A stretch of DNA of 64,000 bases from Methyloversatilis discipulorum (GTDB taxonomy: Bacteria > Pseudomonadota > Gammaproteobacteria > Burkholderiales > Rhodocyclaceae), in contig NZ_ARVV01000001.1 in NCBI RefSeq assembly GCF_000385375.1, forward strand, positions 3,100,001-3,164,000. The letters run 5' to 3'. Below, piece by piece: positions 55,190 to 64,000 of the stretch. The notes under the pieces were generated by a model, which saw nothing but the letters and a program-made list of their open reading frames with translations, ran no database searches and was not told where the DNA came from. Position numbers and translations under genes: made by a program. Position 1 is the stretch's first letter. Each line of letters begins with the position of its first letter.

Positions 55190-56827
55190 TCAGGCCGCCG
55201 TGCGGAAGCGGCTCACCTCGCCCTGCAGCTGTTCGGAGAGGCTGGCCAGCTCGCTTGCCGAGCTGGCAACCGACGCCGCCGCACTGGCGTTCTCCTCGAC
55301 CACCTGCACGATCTGCTCGACGCGCCGCGCCAGATCCTGGCTGGCTACGGCCTGCTCCTGCAGGCCGCCAGACACCTCGCCTATCGTGCCGGCGACCCGC
55401 CGTGCGTGCGCATCGATGTCCAGCACCTTGGCCCGTCCCTGCTCGGCCGTCGCCAGACCCGCGTGCACCCGCTGAACCGTGCTCTGCATGGTGCTCGACA
55501 CCTCGGTCGCGCCGCTCTGGATGCGCGTCACCATATCGGTGATCTCGGTGGCCGAGCGCGCCGACTGTTCGGCCAGCTTGCGCACTTCGTCGGCGACCAC
55601 CGCAAAACCCCGCCCCATCTCACCGGCGCGCGCGGCCTCGATCGCCGCATTCAGCGCCAGCAGATTGGTCTGGTCGGCGACGTCACGGATCACGTGGACG
55701 ATGCGGGTGATGTGCGCCACTTCGCTACCCAGTTCGAGCGCGCGCTGGGCGCTGCTCTCGATACCCTCGGTCACCTCACGGATCTGCCCCACCATGCGGC
55801 CGATGTCGCCAGCGCCGTCCGAGGCGTGCTCACCGGCCACGTGCGAGGCGTCGCGTGCTTCGTTGCTCAGCTCGCTGACGTGGGTGATCGAGGTCGACAG
55901 CTCCTCCAGCGAGGCGGCCATCGCGGCCGCCAGTTCCGCCTGCGAATCCGAGGCGAGCCGCACCTGCTGGGTGGCGCCGGACAGGTGGGCGGCCGAGTCA
56001 CCGAGCTTGCCGGTGGCCTCGCCTATCGTGCGCACCATGCCGCGCAGCGACTGCTGCATCGACTGGACCGCGCGCAATACCTGCGCGGGCTCGCTTTCGC
56101 CCTCCGGTCGCAGATCGGTGGTCAGGTCGCCGTCGGCGATCCGCCGCACCGCCGACAAGGTATGGCCGAGCTGGCTGGAAATACTGCGCGTGATGATGAG
56201 CGAAACGACGATTGCAGCCACGATGAACAGGGCACCGGCGATCAGCACGGCGCGCGTCAGTGCGTTGGCCGAGTCTTCGAGCGCCGCGATGGCGCTGTCG
56301 TTGCGCAGTCGAACGCGCTCGCGCAGCGCCATCGACGCCTCATTCAGGGCAATCGCCGCCGGGCCATGCGTCGAATGCAGCAGTTCGTTCGCCTCAGTGT
56401 TGCGATTGACCAGTCCCAGGGCCAGCACCTCCTGCGAAATGCCGCGGAAGGCCTGCAGGCGCTGTTCGAGCTGGGCAAACAAAGCCCGCTCGGCCTCCTC
56501 GCTGCCAGGCAAGGCGACCAGTGCGCCGAGGCGCTTGACCGCCTCGTCGGCCTTGCCGACGTAGCCCTCCAGCTCGACACGCACCTTCTGGATCGCGGCG
56601 TCTTCGGTTTCGATGATGGCGCTGCGCGAATAGACGCGCACCCGCTGTACCGCGTCGTTCAGATCGGCGATCGCATCGACCTTGGGCTGGGTCAGCGCGC
56701 GGATTTCGTGCGCGCTGGCACTCATGCGCACCGACTGGATTTCAATGAAAACGGCCACCGCAATGAAGATCAGTGCGATCAGACCGAAGCCGAGCGCAAG
56801 ACGGGTGGAGATTCTCAGGTTCTTCAT
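55190..56827 (-). CDS. Methyl-accepting chemotaxis protein
   Basis: A 545-residue receptor: TM1 (about 9-31), a periplasmic domain of the four-helix-bundle MCP type, TM2 (about 190-213), HAMP (about 213-265) and a signalling coiled coil. The hairpin tip reads [20 protein letters not shown] and [20 protein letters not shown], which binds CheA/CheW. It lacks a C-terminal CheR/CheB pentapeptide (ends SRFRTAA). The ligand is unknown. Preceded by a sigma28 promoter 46-72 bases before the ATG. Confidence 0.97.
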   Translation of the reverse strand: MKNLRISTRLALGFGLIALIFIAVAVFIEIQSVRMSASAHEIRALTQPKVDAIADLNDAVQRVRVYSRSAIIETEDAAIQKVRVELEGYVGKADEAVKRLGALVALPGSEEAERALFAQLEQRLQAFRGISQEVLALGLVNRNTEANELLHSTHGPAAIALNEASMALRERVRLRNDSAIAALEDSANALTRAVLIAGALFIVAAIVVSLIITRSISSQLGHTLSAVRRIADGDLTTDLRPEGESEPAQVLRAVQSMQQSLRGMVRTIGEATGKLGDSAAHLSGATQQVRLASDSQAELAAAMAASLEELSTSITHVSELSNEARDASHVAGEHASDGAGDIGRMVGQIREVTEGIESSAQRALELGSEVAHITRIVHVIRDVADQTNLLALNAAIEAARAGEMGRGFAVVADEVRKLAEQSARSATEITDMVTRIQSGATEVSSTMQSTVQRVHAGLATAEQGRAKVLDIDAHARRVAGTIGEVSGGLQEQAVASQDLARRVEQIVQVVEENASAAASVASSASELASLSEQLQGEVSRFRTAA

Positions 56828-56872
56828 GGAGAGTCCCTCAGGAGCTGATTGTGTGCATGAAACTCAATGACT

Positions 56873-56899
56873 TAACGGCTGCTGCACACAGCGCTTGAG
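56873..56899 (-). promoter_or_regulatory. Sigma28 (FliA)-type promoter of the MCP gene
   Basis: The minus strand reads TCAA-N15-GCCGTTAA, matching the FliA -10 in 7 of 8 positions (consensus GCCGATAA). The predicted start leaves a leader of about 38 bases. Confidence 0.78.
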
Positions 56900-56951
56900 G
56901 CGAGAATTCATCTATTCGACATACGGTCGGGCAGGACCCTTGTACGGCAGG

Positions 56952-58088
56952 TCAGTCGCTGCCCGGGTCCATGTCTTCCGGCACCGGCAGGTCGCCGGGC
57001 ATCTTCGGAATGTCGCCGCCGCGGGCAAAGGCGTCGTTGAGCTGGTACACGTAGGCCAGCACCTCGGCCACCGCGCGGAAAAGCCGCGCCGGCACTTCCT
57101 GCTCAAGTTCGCAGTGCTTGTGCAGCGCGCGCGCCAGCGGCGGTGCCTCGACCAGCGGCACGCCGTGCTCGCTGGCGACGGTACGGATGCGCAGCGCCAT
57201 CTCGCCCGCCCCCTTGGCGACCACGCGCGGCGCACCGCCGCGTGCCGCGTCGTAGCGCAGCGCAACCGAGTAGTGGGTCGGGTTGGTCACCACCACGTCG
57301 GCCTTCGGCACATTGGCCATCATCCGGCTGCGCGCCATTTCGCGCTGTTGCTGGCGAATGCGCCCCTTGACGTGAGGATCGCCTTCCTGCTCCTTGAATT
57401 CCTGGCGCGCCTCCTCCTTGGTCATCTTCAGTTCGGAGTGGTAGTGCCAGAGCTGGAAGGGCACGTCGATGGCGACGATGAGCGCCATGCCGGCGACCAG
57501 CAGCAGGGTGGCCGTCATGATGAGGTCGCCGGTGGCGCCGAGCGCAACGTCGACCGGCGCACCGAACAGTGCGAACAGCTTCTCGTGGTCGCGCATGACC
57601 ACCCAGGCGGCGACGCTACCCACCAATGTCGCCTTGCCGATGCTCTTGCCCAGCTCGACCGCCGCCGTGGACGAGAACATGCGCTTCAGACCGGCAGCCG
57701 GATTCAGTTTCGAGAATTTCGGTTCGAGTGCCTTCGGCGCGAAGTTCCAGCCCGCCATCAGGAAAGGCGACACGAAGGCGGCCAGCATCAGCGCGATGAA
57801 CAGCGGCGCCAGCATCAGCAGGGCATCGGTGGAGCGCTCGATAAGCAGCGCGAACATCGCCGCCGGATCGAAGATCGCGCGCCGGTCTATGGTCAGGCCG
57901 TCGCGCAGCAGATCGGCGCTGCGCGGCCACATCCAGCCGGCGAGCGCAGACATGCCGGCGACACCGGTGATGGTGACGAGAAAGGTAGCCAGTTCGCGGG
58001 AGTTGGGCACCTGCCCTTCTTCGCGCGCCTTTTCCAGTCGTCGCTGTGACGCTGGTTCTGTCTTTTCGAGATCGCTTTCTTCTGCCAC
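56952..58088 (-). CDS. flhB: Flagellar type III export switch protein
   Basis: FlhB switches substrate specificity of the export apparatus. It has four membrane helices and the autocleavage site NPTH, here Asn269-Pro270-Thr271-His272, at the same position as in E. coli. The frame runs further upstream, but the GTG at 58088 gives the family start VAEESDLEKTEPAS (378 residues) and is chosen; its ribosome site is weak. A 222-base spacer, in which I see no gene or clear promoter, separates it from the DUF3135 gene. Confidence 0.97.
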   Translation of the reverse strand: MAEESDLEKTEPASQRRLEKAREEGQVPNSRELATFLVTITGVAGMSALAGWMWPRSADLLRDGLTIDRRAIFDPAAMFALLIERSTDALLMLAPLFIALMLAAFVSPFLMAGWNFAPKALEPKFSKLNPAAGLKRMFSSTAAVELGKSIGKATLVGSVAAWVVMRDHEKLFALFGAPVDVALGATGDLIMTATLLLVAGMALIVAIDVPFQLWHYHSELKMTKEEARQEFKEQEGDPHVKGRIRQQQREMARSRMMANVPKADVVVTNPTHYSVALRYDAARGGAPRVVAKGAGEMALRIRTVASEHGVPLVEAPPLARALHKHCELEQEVPARLFRAVAEVLAYVYQLNDAFARGGDIPKMPGDLPVPEDMDPGSD

Positions 58089-58310
58089 GTGCGCAGACCC
58101 GGTTCGGCAATGCGCAGGATGATGCGCCGGAGGGACCAGCGGCAATCGGCGGAACAGCGGCCGAAGATCACCCCATCTGCGACCGCGGTCGGGTCAGTCG
58201 TGACAGGAATGTGTGTGGAGTGGGCGGCGCGAAGCGGCAGCCCGGAGCCTGCGTCGCCAGCCCTGCAGTACGCGCCGGGCCGGCCGGAAGACGCGCCTGC
58301 GGGGGCCGAC

Positions 58311-58640
58311 TCAGGTCGAGCCGCGCAATCCCTGACGCAGCGAGGTCTGCAGCGCCGACGTTTCTCGGTGCAGCGCCATCAGGCGCTCGGACAGCGCGAG
58401 CAGGTAGTCCTCCATCATGCGCGACAGCTCGCGCACCGACTGATTGGGTGAGCCCGCCATCGCCCGGCTGGCATCGATGCGAACCTGCAGGTCGCGCAGA
58501 ACTGCCTGCTTGTCCGGCGGGCAGGTATTGATGAATTGTTCGATCACGCGCCGTCGCTCCGCGAAATAGGTCTGGGGATCTGAATGGGCCAGTTCCTTCC
58601 AGACGTCAAAATCGAAGTCCTGCTCAGGATTTTTCGACAC
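58311..58640 (-). CDS. DUF3135-domain protein, 109 aa
   Basis: A small cytoplasmic protein starting MSKNPEQDFDFDVWKELAHS and DPQTYFAERRRVIEQFI, which matches the DUF3135 pattern (FDFDxW, LAxxDPxxF, RRxxIExxI). Members are short and their role is unknown. Two predicted amphipathic helices follow. It lies 58 bases after the 116-codon gene that has a sigma28 promoter and may be co-transcribed with it, inside the chemotaxis/export cluster. Confidence 0.8.
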   Translation of the reverse strand: MSKNPEQDFDFDVWKELAHSDPQTYFAERRRVIEQFINTCPPDKQAVLRDLQVRIDASRAMAGSPNQSVRELSRMMEDYLLALSERLMALHRETSALQTSLRQGLRGST

Positions 58641-58698
58641 TCGGTGTCCTCGCCTGCATCAATCGTGCTTCGGCGATTGGAACAGACAGTGATCGATC

Positions 58699-59049
58699 TC
58701 AGCGCGGCAGCGTTTCACGCGCCGCAACCAGGCGTGCCGCCTGCTCGACGCCCTGATAGGCGAGCTGACCCGACAGGTCGGGGCACAGCGCATCGGTATT
58801 GACCATGTCGAGCGTGGTCTGCACCCAGGCGCGCACTTCCTGCGCGCGCATGAAGAGGCCTCGTGCGTCGGCTTCGGCAGCTTCGCCGGCGAGATTCATC
58901 GCGGTCACCATCGCCTCGTTGCCGAGCGTTTCGATCGCATCCATCAAACGCATGATTTCAGCGTGATGGGCCTGGATGCTGGCCGCAGGCAGCATCGCGG
59001 CGGCGGGGAACGGCGACGAAATCGGCTGGATCAGGGTAGCTTCGGCCAT
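58699..59049 (-). CDS. Unknown 116-aa protein with sigma28 promoter
   Basis: I do not recognise the family. The protein has a Pro/Ala-rich start, then mainly helical sequence (HHAEIMRLMDAIETLGNEAM, EAAEADARGLFMRAQEVRAW) without signal or membrane segments, and one Cys. A FliA-type promoter lies just upstream, and cheA-cheZ-cheY-cheV are transcribed in the same direction, so the protein is probably a chemotaxis or motility accessory. A four-helix-like arrangement is possible. The function remains unknown. Confidence 0.7.
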   Translation of the reverse strand: MAEATLIQPISSPFPAAAMLPAASIQAHHAEIMRLMDAIETLGNEAMVTAMNLAGEAAEADARGLFMRAQEVRAWVQTTLDMVNTDALCPDLSGQLAYQGVEQAARLVAARETLPR

Positions 59050-59096
59050 GGTTTGACTCCCTCTGTAGCGATCGGCGAAGTGCCGGGTATGCTTTC

Positions 59097-59123
59097 TTAT
59101 CGACCCTCGAACTGAAGTCTTTA
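59097..59123 (-). promoter_or_regulatory. Sigma28 (FliA)-type promoter of the 116-codon gene
   Basis: The minus strand reads TAAA-N15-GTCGATAA, a full -35 match and a 7 of 8 match to the -10. It lies 48-74 bases before the ATG. Confidence 0.8.
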
Positions 59124-59170
59124 GGGGCAGAGAGATTGCGAGGCAGACAGCCCTGAAACCCAGGCTGGAA

Positions 59171-59209
59171 AAGGAAAAGAGCCCGCCCGGACCAGGCCCG
59201 GGCGGGCTC
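59171..59209 (-). terminator. Rho-independent terminator after cheA
   Basis: On the minus strand a 12-bp stem GAGCCCGCCCGG / CCGGGCGGGCTC with a 7-base loop is followed by TTTTCCTTTTCC. It lies 27 bases past the cheA stop. Confidence 0.85.
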
Positions 59210-59236
59210 CTTGAAACAGCGTTGAAACAGTGGTCG

Positions 59237-61135
59237 TCAGGCGGCGCGGGCGACGTGACCGATCAGGCTGGAACGCGACACACCGCGCGTGTCGCCCATC
59301 GAGCCCAGCAGCTCCTTCATGTCGAGGATCAGCACGATCTGGCCGTTCGACAGCGTGGTCACACCAGCCACGCCCTTCGGACGGAAGTCGTCCAGACTCT
59401 TGATCACCGCGTCCTCGCGGCCGGCGAAGTTGTCGATCGCCAGGATGAAGGACGACTCGGCAGACTGCATCAGCACGCCGTACTGCGGGTGATTCTTCTG
59501 CGGCCAGCCGAGCAGGCGGGCCAGCGGCAGCACCGGCATCACTTCGCCGCGCACCACCATGGTGGCGCGACCACCGACTTCCTGGATGTCTTCGTGCTGG
59601 ATCGGCAGGATTTCGCGCACCATCGACAGCGGCACCGCGAAGTGCTGCTCGGCCAGACGCACCAGCAGCACCGGCAGGATGGCCAGCGTCAGCGGCAGCG
59701 AGATGACGAAGGTCGTGCCCTTGCCCTGCACCGAGCGGATTTCGATCGAACCGTTCAGCTTCTGGATGTTGGTCTTCACTACGTCCATGCCGACACCGCG
59801 GCCGGACACGTCGGACACGGTGGCGGCGGTCGAGAAGCCGGGCAGGAAGACGAGGTTCAGGCTCGAACGCTCGTCCAGCGTGTTCGCTTCCTCATCGGTG
59901 ATCAGACCCTTCTCAAGCGCCTTGGCACGCAGACGCTCGGCATTCATGCCGCGGCCGTCGTCGGCCACCATGATGACGATGTGGTCGCCTTCCTGGCGCG
60001 CTTCGAGGCGTACGACCGACTTGCCCGGCTTGCCTTGGGCCATGCGCTCATCCGGCGTCTCGACGCCGTGATCGACCGCGTTGCGGATCAGGTGGATGAT
60101 GGGATCGGACAGATCCTCGATCATCGTCTTGTCGATTTCGGTCTCTTCGCCGACCAGCGCCAGCTCGACGTCCTTGCCCAGGTTGCGGGCGAGGTCGCGG
60201 GCGATGCGCGGGTACTTCTGGAACAGGCGACCGATCGGCTGCATGCGGGTCTTCATCACCGCGTTCTGCAGATCGGACACCAGCAGGTCGAGCTGGCTCA
60301 CCGCGGCATCGAGTGCGTGCAGCGTGTCGCTGTCGCTCTTGCCGGCCAGGATGTCCGCGCGCAGCGAGGTCAGGCGGTTCTTGGTCAGGCCGATCTCGCC
60401 CGAAAGGTTCAGCACTTGGTCCAGACGCGAGGTATCGACGCGGATCGAATTGTCGCGCCCCTTCTCGGCGTCGCGACGGCCGCTCGGGGCGGGTGCGCCC
60501 GGACGGTCGCCAGCGCGGCGACCGAAAGCGGCGTTGACCACGGCGGCCACTTCACCGTCGTTGGCAGAACGGGCTGCGGCCGGCTCGGGCACCGCCTGCG
60601 GGGCGGACGGCACGACGCCGGTCACGGCCTGATGCAGCGCCACCCAGTCGGGTTCGGCGCCCACCGGGGCCGGCGCGGCAGTCGCGACCGGCTTCGCCAC
60701 CGGGGCAGCCGGTGCGGCAGCCTTGGCAGGCTCGGCAGTCAGTTCGCCGGCCAGCGCGGCGCGCAGGCGGGCCATCAGGTCGGGATCGGCAGCGGTGGGC
60801 TGCATGCCGCGCTCCAGCGCGCCGAACATGTCGCGCACGATGCCGGTGGCGTCGAGAATGACGTCCATCAGCACAGGCGTCACGTTCATCTCGCCGTTGC
60901 GCAGCTTGTCGAATAGATTCTCGGTCAGATGGCAGAGGGCGACCAGTTCCGCGGCATTCAGGAAGCCTGCACCGCCCTTGATGGTGTGGAAACCGCGGAA
61001 GATCTCGTTCAGCAGGCCGCGGTCGCCCGGGGTCTTCTCGAGATCGACCAGCTTGTTGTCCACGCCGGACAGCAGGTCGGTTGCCTCGACCAGAAAGTCC
61101 TGCAGCAGATCTTCCATTCCCTGAAAGTCACTCAT
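59237..61135 (-). CDS. cheA: Chemotaxis histidine kinase
   Basis: CheA phosphorylates itself and passes phosphate to CheY and CheB-type regulators. The P1 domain carries the phosphoacceptor His50 in HTIKGGAGF. An Ala/Pro-rich stretch replaces a clear P2 domain. The dimer domain, kinase domain (N box HLIRNAVDHGVETP, G1 MVADDGRGMN, G2 GRGVGMDVVKT) and CheW-like P5 domain follow. The ATG at 61135 has AGGAG six bases upstream and gives 632 residues; the longer frame is less likely. A 120-base spacer with a hairpin precedes it. Confidence 0.97.
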   Translation of the reverse strand: MSDFQGMEDLLQDFLVEATDLLSGVDNKLVDLEKTPGDRGLLNEIFRGFHTIKGGAGFLNAAELVALCHLTENLFDKLRNGEMNVTPVLMDVILDATGIVRDMFGALERGMQPTAADPDLMARLRAALAGELTAEPAKAAAPAAPVAKPVATAAPAPVGAEPDWVALHQAVTGVVPSAPQAVPEPAAARSANDGEVAAVVNAAFGRRAGDRPGAPAPSGRRDAEKGRDNSIRVDTSRLDQVLNLSGEIGLTKNRLTSLRADILAGKSDSDTLHALDAAVSQLDLLVSDLQNAVMKTRMQPIGRLFQKYPRIARDLARNLGKDVELALVGEETEIDKTMIEDLSDPIIHLIRNAVDHGVETPDERMAQGKPGKSVVRLEARQEGDHIVIMVADDGRGMNAERLRAKALEKGLITDEEANTLDERSSLNLVFLPGFSTAATVSDVSGRGVGMDVVKTNIQKLNGSIEIRSVQGKGTTFVISLPLTLAILPVLLVRLAEQHFAVPLSMVREILPIQHEDIQEVGGRATMVVRGEVMPVLPLARLLGWPQKNHPQYGVLMQSAESSFILAIDNFAGREDAVIKSLDDFRPKGVAGVTTLSNGQIVLILDMKELLGSMGDTRGVSRSSLIGHVARAA

Positions 61136-61199
61136 CTTTCGCTCCTGTGGCGACCGGATCATCGATCCGTCCGCCCAACTGCACCTGTTGTCACGGTCC

Positions 61200-61219
61200 G
61201 GCAGAAACGGCGTTCTGCC
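61200..61219. other. Hairpin between cheZ and cheA
   Basis: GGCAGAA-N6-TTCTGCC is a 7-bp stem in the 120-base cheZ-cheA spacer. No T-tract follows. It may reduce readthrough or affect transcript stability; its role is unknown. Confidence 0.4.
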
Positions 61220-61255
61220 TCACCGACCTTGTTGTGCGTCCATCCTTCGCCAGTC

Positions 61256-62083
61256 TCAGAAGCCGAGGCTTTCGAGCAGGTCGTCGACCTGTTCCTGGCT
61301 GGTCACCACGTCGCTGCGGCCTTCCGAATTGATGACCGGTCCGTTTAGCAACCCTTCCGGCGCTGCGGCGCGCTTCTCCGCCGGCATGGCTTCGATCAGC
61401 ACCTGCAGCAGGCCGCTCTCCAGCTGTTGCGACATTTCTACGATTTTCTTGATGACCTGACCGGTCAGATCCTGAAAATCCTGCGCCATCATGATTTCGT
61501 TCAACTGCGCACGCGTGTCGCGGGCGAAGCCCGGCACGTCGCCGAGGAAGCCTCGCGTTTCGGTCGCCAGCGCCTTGAACTCATCGACCGACAGTTCGTT
61601 GCGGTAGAGCTTTTCCCAGCGGTCGTGCAGCGCACTGGAGCGCTTCTCGACGTCGTCCTGCAGCGGGATCGCCACGTCGGTCGCGTTGAGCACGCGACTC
61701 GCCGCGTTCTCGGTCATCTGGGCGACGTAGTTCAGGCGGCTGCGGGCATCCGGCATCTGCTGCGCCACATCCTCCAGCGCATGGTCGTAGCCGAGCTGGC
61801 GCAGCGTGTCGTGCAGCTGGCGGGCGAGATGTCCGACCTTGTTGAACACGTTTTCGCAGCTGTGTTCGAGTTCATGCGACTCGTCGACGGCGTGCGAGGT
61901 GGTGTATTCGGTCGCTACGGTGTCGAACAGCGCCTCCAGGTCGGCGGAATCGCCGCCGACGCTGTTTACCGCCTCGGGTACGACTTCGAGACGCACCTTC
62001 TGCGGCGTCTCGCTGGCAATGCTGTCGAACAGGGCCTGCAGATCGTCGGAATCGCCAGTTTCGTCAAGCTTCAGCTTCTTCAC
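61256..62083 (-). CDS. cheZ: CheY-P phosphatase with duplicated N-terminal motif
   Basis: CheZ dephosphorylates CheY-P. The catalytic region MMAQDFQDLTGQVIKKI and the C-terminal CheY-binding peptide DDLLESLGF are intact. The N-terminus is extended and contains two similar segments, DSDDLQALFDSIASE (11-25) and DSADLEALFDTVATE (45-59), before the long helical hairpin. Length 275 exceeds E. coli CheZ (214), mainly by this extension. It is 22 bases after cheY. Confidence 0.94.
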   Translation of the reverse strand: MKKLKLDETGDSDDLQALFDSIASETPQKVRLEVVPEAVNSVGGDSADLEALFDTVATEYTTSHAVDESHELEHSCENVFNKVGHLARQLHDTLRQLGYDHALEDVAQQMPDARSRLNYVAQMTENAASRVLNATDVAIPLQDDVEKRSSALHDRWEKLYRNELSVDEFKALATETRGFLGDVPGFARDTRAQLNEIMMAQDFQDLTGQVIKKIVEMSQQLESGLLQVLIEAMPAEKRAAAPEGLLNGPVINSEGRSDVVTSQEQVDDLLESLGF

Positions 62084-62105
62084 GGTTTCCTCTCCCGATG
62101 CAGGC

Positions 62106-62504
62106 TCAAGCGGCCTTCTGGTTCATCTTCTCGAAAATCTTGTTCAGCTTTTCGCTCAGCGTGCCGGCGGTGAAGGGCTTCACGATGTAGCCCGACGCAC
62201 CGGCCTGGGCAGCCTCGATGATGTTTTCCTTCTTCGCTTCGGCCGTGATCATCAGCACCGGCAGGGCTTTCAGCGCGGCATCGGCACGGATGGCGCGCAG
62301 CAGCTCGATGCCGGTCATGTTCGGCATGTTCCAGTCGGTCACCACGAAGTCGAATTCGCTGGCCTTGAGTTTCTGCAGCGCAATCACGCCGTCCTCGGCC
62401 TCGTCGACATTCGTGAACCCGAGTTCCTTCAGCAGGTTGCGCACGATGCGGCGCATGGTCGAGAAGTCATCGACAACGAGAAATTTCATCTTGGGATCAG
62501 ACAT
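62106..62504 (-). CDS. cheY: Chemotaxis response regulator
   Basis: CheY-P binds the FliM/FliN switch. A single receiver domain of 132 residues with acidic pair Asp12-Asp13, phosphorylation site Asp57 ([10 protein letters not shown]), Thr in MITAEA and Lys in YIVKPF. It is most like CheY of the polar-flagellar type. Located 14 bases after cheV and before cheZ. Confidence 0.98.
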   Translation of the reverse strand: MSDPKMKFLVVDDFSTMRRIVRNLLKELGFTNVDEAEDGVIALQKLKASEFDFVVTDWNMPNMTGIELLRAIRADAALKALPVLMITAEAKKENIIEAAQAGASGYIVKPFTAGTLSEKLNKIFEKMNQKAA

Positions 62505-62518
62505 GGGGCCTACCTCTC

Positions 62519-63463
62519 TCAGGCTTTATGTGTTGCCAGCAGCGGACGCAGCGTGTCGGCCAGTACTTCGGCATCGAACTTCGCCACGTATGCGTCCACC
62601 CCGACGCTCTTGCCCATCGCACGGTTGGCTTCCGACGACAGCGACGAGTGCATGACTACCGGTATGTCGGCAAAACGAGGGTCATTCTTGATATTGCGGG
62701 TCAGCACATAGCCGTCCATCTCAGGCATTTCGGCGTCGACCAGGATGAGGTCGATCTCGTCGGTCAGCGGAGCGCCGGTGGCCGACGAATGCGCCGCCAT
62801 GCCCTGCAGCCGGGACCAGGCCTCGGCGCCGTTGGTGGCGTGCTTGTGTTTGATGCTCAGCCGGTCCAGCACTTCGGCGATCTTCTTGCGGGCAACCGCC
62901 GAGTCATCGACGAAGAACACGTTCGGCTCGTAGTTGCCGCCCAGCGGCGGTATGTCGGTGATGGCGGCCTCTCCGAAGGTGCCGGCCATGATGCTTTCGA
63001 CGTCCAGGATGGACACCAGGCGGCCGTCGTCCAGTTCGGTGATGGCGGTGATGTAGAGCTGTTCGCTGGTCACCACGGACTCAGGCGCGCGTACGCGGTC
63101 CCAGTCGACGCGGATGATGCGATCGACCTCGTGCACCAGGAAGCCCAGCGTGCGCTTGCTGTACTCGGTCACCATCATGGCGCCGCCCATGCCTTCGGGC
63201 GCACCGTCCAGATTCATGATGCGCGCCAGCGACAGCACCGGAATCACGTTGCCACGCAGCGAAATGAGGCCTTCGACGCCGCCCGGCATATTGGGGGTCG
63301 GCGTTACGGTCGGGGTGCGGCTGACTTCACGTACCTTGAACACATTGATGCCGAACAGCTCGTGCGTGCCGAGCGAGAACAGCAGGATTTCCATCTTGTT
63401 CGAACCTGCCAGCTTGGTGCGGGCATCGACTTGTTCGAGCAGGTTCTGATCGGTTCTGTCCAT
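62519..63463 (-). CDS. cheV: CheW-receiver adaptor protein CheV (first copy)
   Basis: CheV couples receptors to CheA through an N-terminal CheW domain (about 20-165) and is tuned by a C-terminal receiver domain (about 180-305, acidic Asp186-Asp187, phosphoacceptor Asp243 in [11 protein letters not shown]). The ATG at 63463 with GGAG gives 314 residues and is preferred over the upstream frame start. It is 19 bases after a second cheV. Confidence 0.95.
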   Translation of the reverse strand: MDRTDQNLLEQVDARTKLAGSNKMEILLFSLGTHELFGINVFKVREVSRTPTVTPTPNMPGGVEGLISLRGNVIPVLSLARIMNLDGAPEGMGGAMMVTEYSKRTLGFLVHEVDRIIRVDWDRVRAPESVVTSEQLYITAITELDDGRLVSILDVESIMAGTFGEAAITDIPPLGGNYEPNVFFVDDSAVARKKIAEVLDRLSIKHKHATNGAEAWSRLQGMAAHSSATGAPLTDEIDLILVDAEMPEMDGYVLTRNIKNDPRFADIPVVMHSSLSSEANRAMGKSVGVDAYVAKFDAEVLADTLRPLLATHKA

Positions 63464-63482
63464 CGTCTGTCTCCAGTCTCGT

Positions 63483-64000
63483 TCAGGCGGCGGCACGGTC
63501 GCCACCGTTGCCGCGGCGGATCAGGCGGCTGATCGTTTCCGCCAGGCGCTGCGCCTCGAACTTCGAAACGTATTCATCGACGCCGACCGAGCGGCCCAGC
63601 TGCTGGTTGGAACCGGAGGACAGCGAGGAATGCATCACCACCGGGATGCCGGCGAAGCGCGGATCGGCCTTGATGTGCTTGGTCAGGATGTAGCCGTCCA
63701 TTTCCGGCATTTCGACGTCGGTCAGGATCATGCTCACCAGATCGCTCACCTTGCGGCCGCTGGCATCGGCGTACGAAGCGATCTTCTTCAGTTCGGTCCA
63801 CATCTGCGCGCCGTTGATCGCGCTGACGTAGCGCACGCCCATCAGGTCCAGCGTGCGGGTGATCTGGTTGCGGGCGACCGGCGAGTCGTCGCAGAAGAAA
63901 ACGGTGGCGCCTTCGATACCCAGCGGCTCGATGTCCTTGAACGCGAGGTCGTTGTCGATATCGGCGGTTTCCGACAGGATCTTCTCGACGTCCAGCATCA
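63483..64000 (-). CDS. cheV: CheV paralogue, N-terminal part outside window
   Basis: The frame is open to the window edge. The visible part is the end of the CheW domain (LDVEKILSETADIDNDL) and a full receiver domain with acidic pair FFCDDSPVAR, phosphoacceptor in [12 protein letters not shown] and Lys in YVSKFEAQRL. It is close to the downstream CheV but distinct, so this is a tandem paralogue rather than an assembly repeat. The internal ATG at 63998 is not the real start. Confidence 0.93.
   Translation of the reverse strand, partial: MLDVEKILSETADIDNDLAFKDIEPLGIEGATVFFCDDSPVARNQITRTLDLMGVRYVSAINGAQMWTELKKIASYADASGRKVSDLVSMILTDVEMPEMDGYILTKHIKADPRFAGIPVVMHSSLSSGSNQQLGRSVGVDEYVSKFEAQRLAETISRLIRRGNGGDRAAA

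Overview
The window is GC-rich chromosomal DNA with the gene order of a betaproteobacterium. The run leuC-leuD-leuB-asd-fimV-truA-trpFBA-accD-folC-dedD-cvpA-purF-metZ is a backbone shared by beta- and some gammaproteobacteria. A PEP-CTERM protein, MotC/MotD stators, an flhA-flhF-flhG-fliA cluster and flgA/flgM/flgN lying opposite flgB-L suggest Rhodocyclales (Methyloversatilis-like organisms would fit). That placement is inference. I saw no rRNA, tRNA, CRISPR array, phage or transposase gene.

Region 1 (1-9.9 kb): the end of a UvrA-like gene; a small motility-associated gene (yjfB family) with a sigma28-type promoter; then a leftward run dabB-dabA-cysD-cysN, with a divergent LysR-type regulator and TTCT/AGAA inverted repeats in the shared intergenic region. 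This joins a DAB-type inorganic-carbon pump to the two subunits of ATP sulfurylase.

Region 2 (10-13.2 kb): two rightward secreted proteins with different N-termini but the same C-terminal Cys/Tyr module, a bidirectional terminator, a PEP-CTERM protein with a well-placed sigma54 promoter, then ispD-ispF.

Region 3 (13.2-32.8 kb): leftward biosynthetic housekeeping genes (leucine, aspartate family, tryptophan, fatty acid, folate, purine, methionine) with FimV, TruA, an EcfT/CbiQ-like membrane protein, an entericidin-type lipoprotein between leuC and leuD, and an MFS transporter.

Region 4 (32.9-64 kb): motility and chemotaxis. Leftward: flgBCDEFGHIJ, flgKL, motC-motD after fliA, flhA-flhF-flhG-fliA, flhB, an MCP gene, two small genes, cheA, cheZ, cheY and two tandem cheV genes (the last cut by the window edge). 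Rightward: flgA, flgM, flgN, two envelope-protein genes and an unknown gene lying between flgJ and flgK. Promoter motifs suggest a two-tier scheme. Sigma54 -24/-12 elements precede flgA, flgB and flgK. Sigma28 elements (TmAA-N15-GyCGwTAA) precede yjfB, the MCP gene and an unknown 116-codon gene between flhB and cheA. FlgM is the expected anti-sigma28 factor. A 269-bp MITE-like element with 25-bp terminal inverted repeats sits between flgA and flgM, and its first bases are the flgA stop codon.
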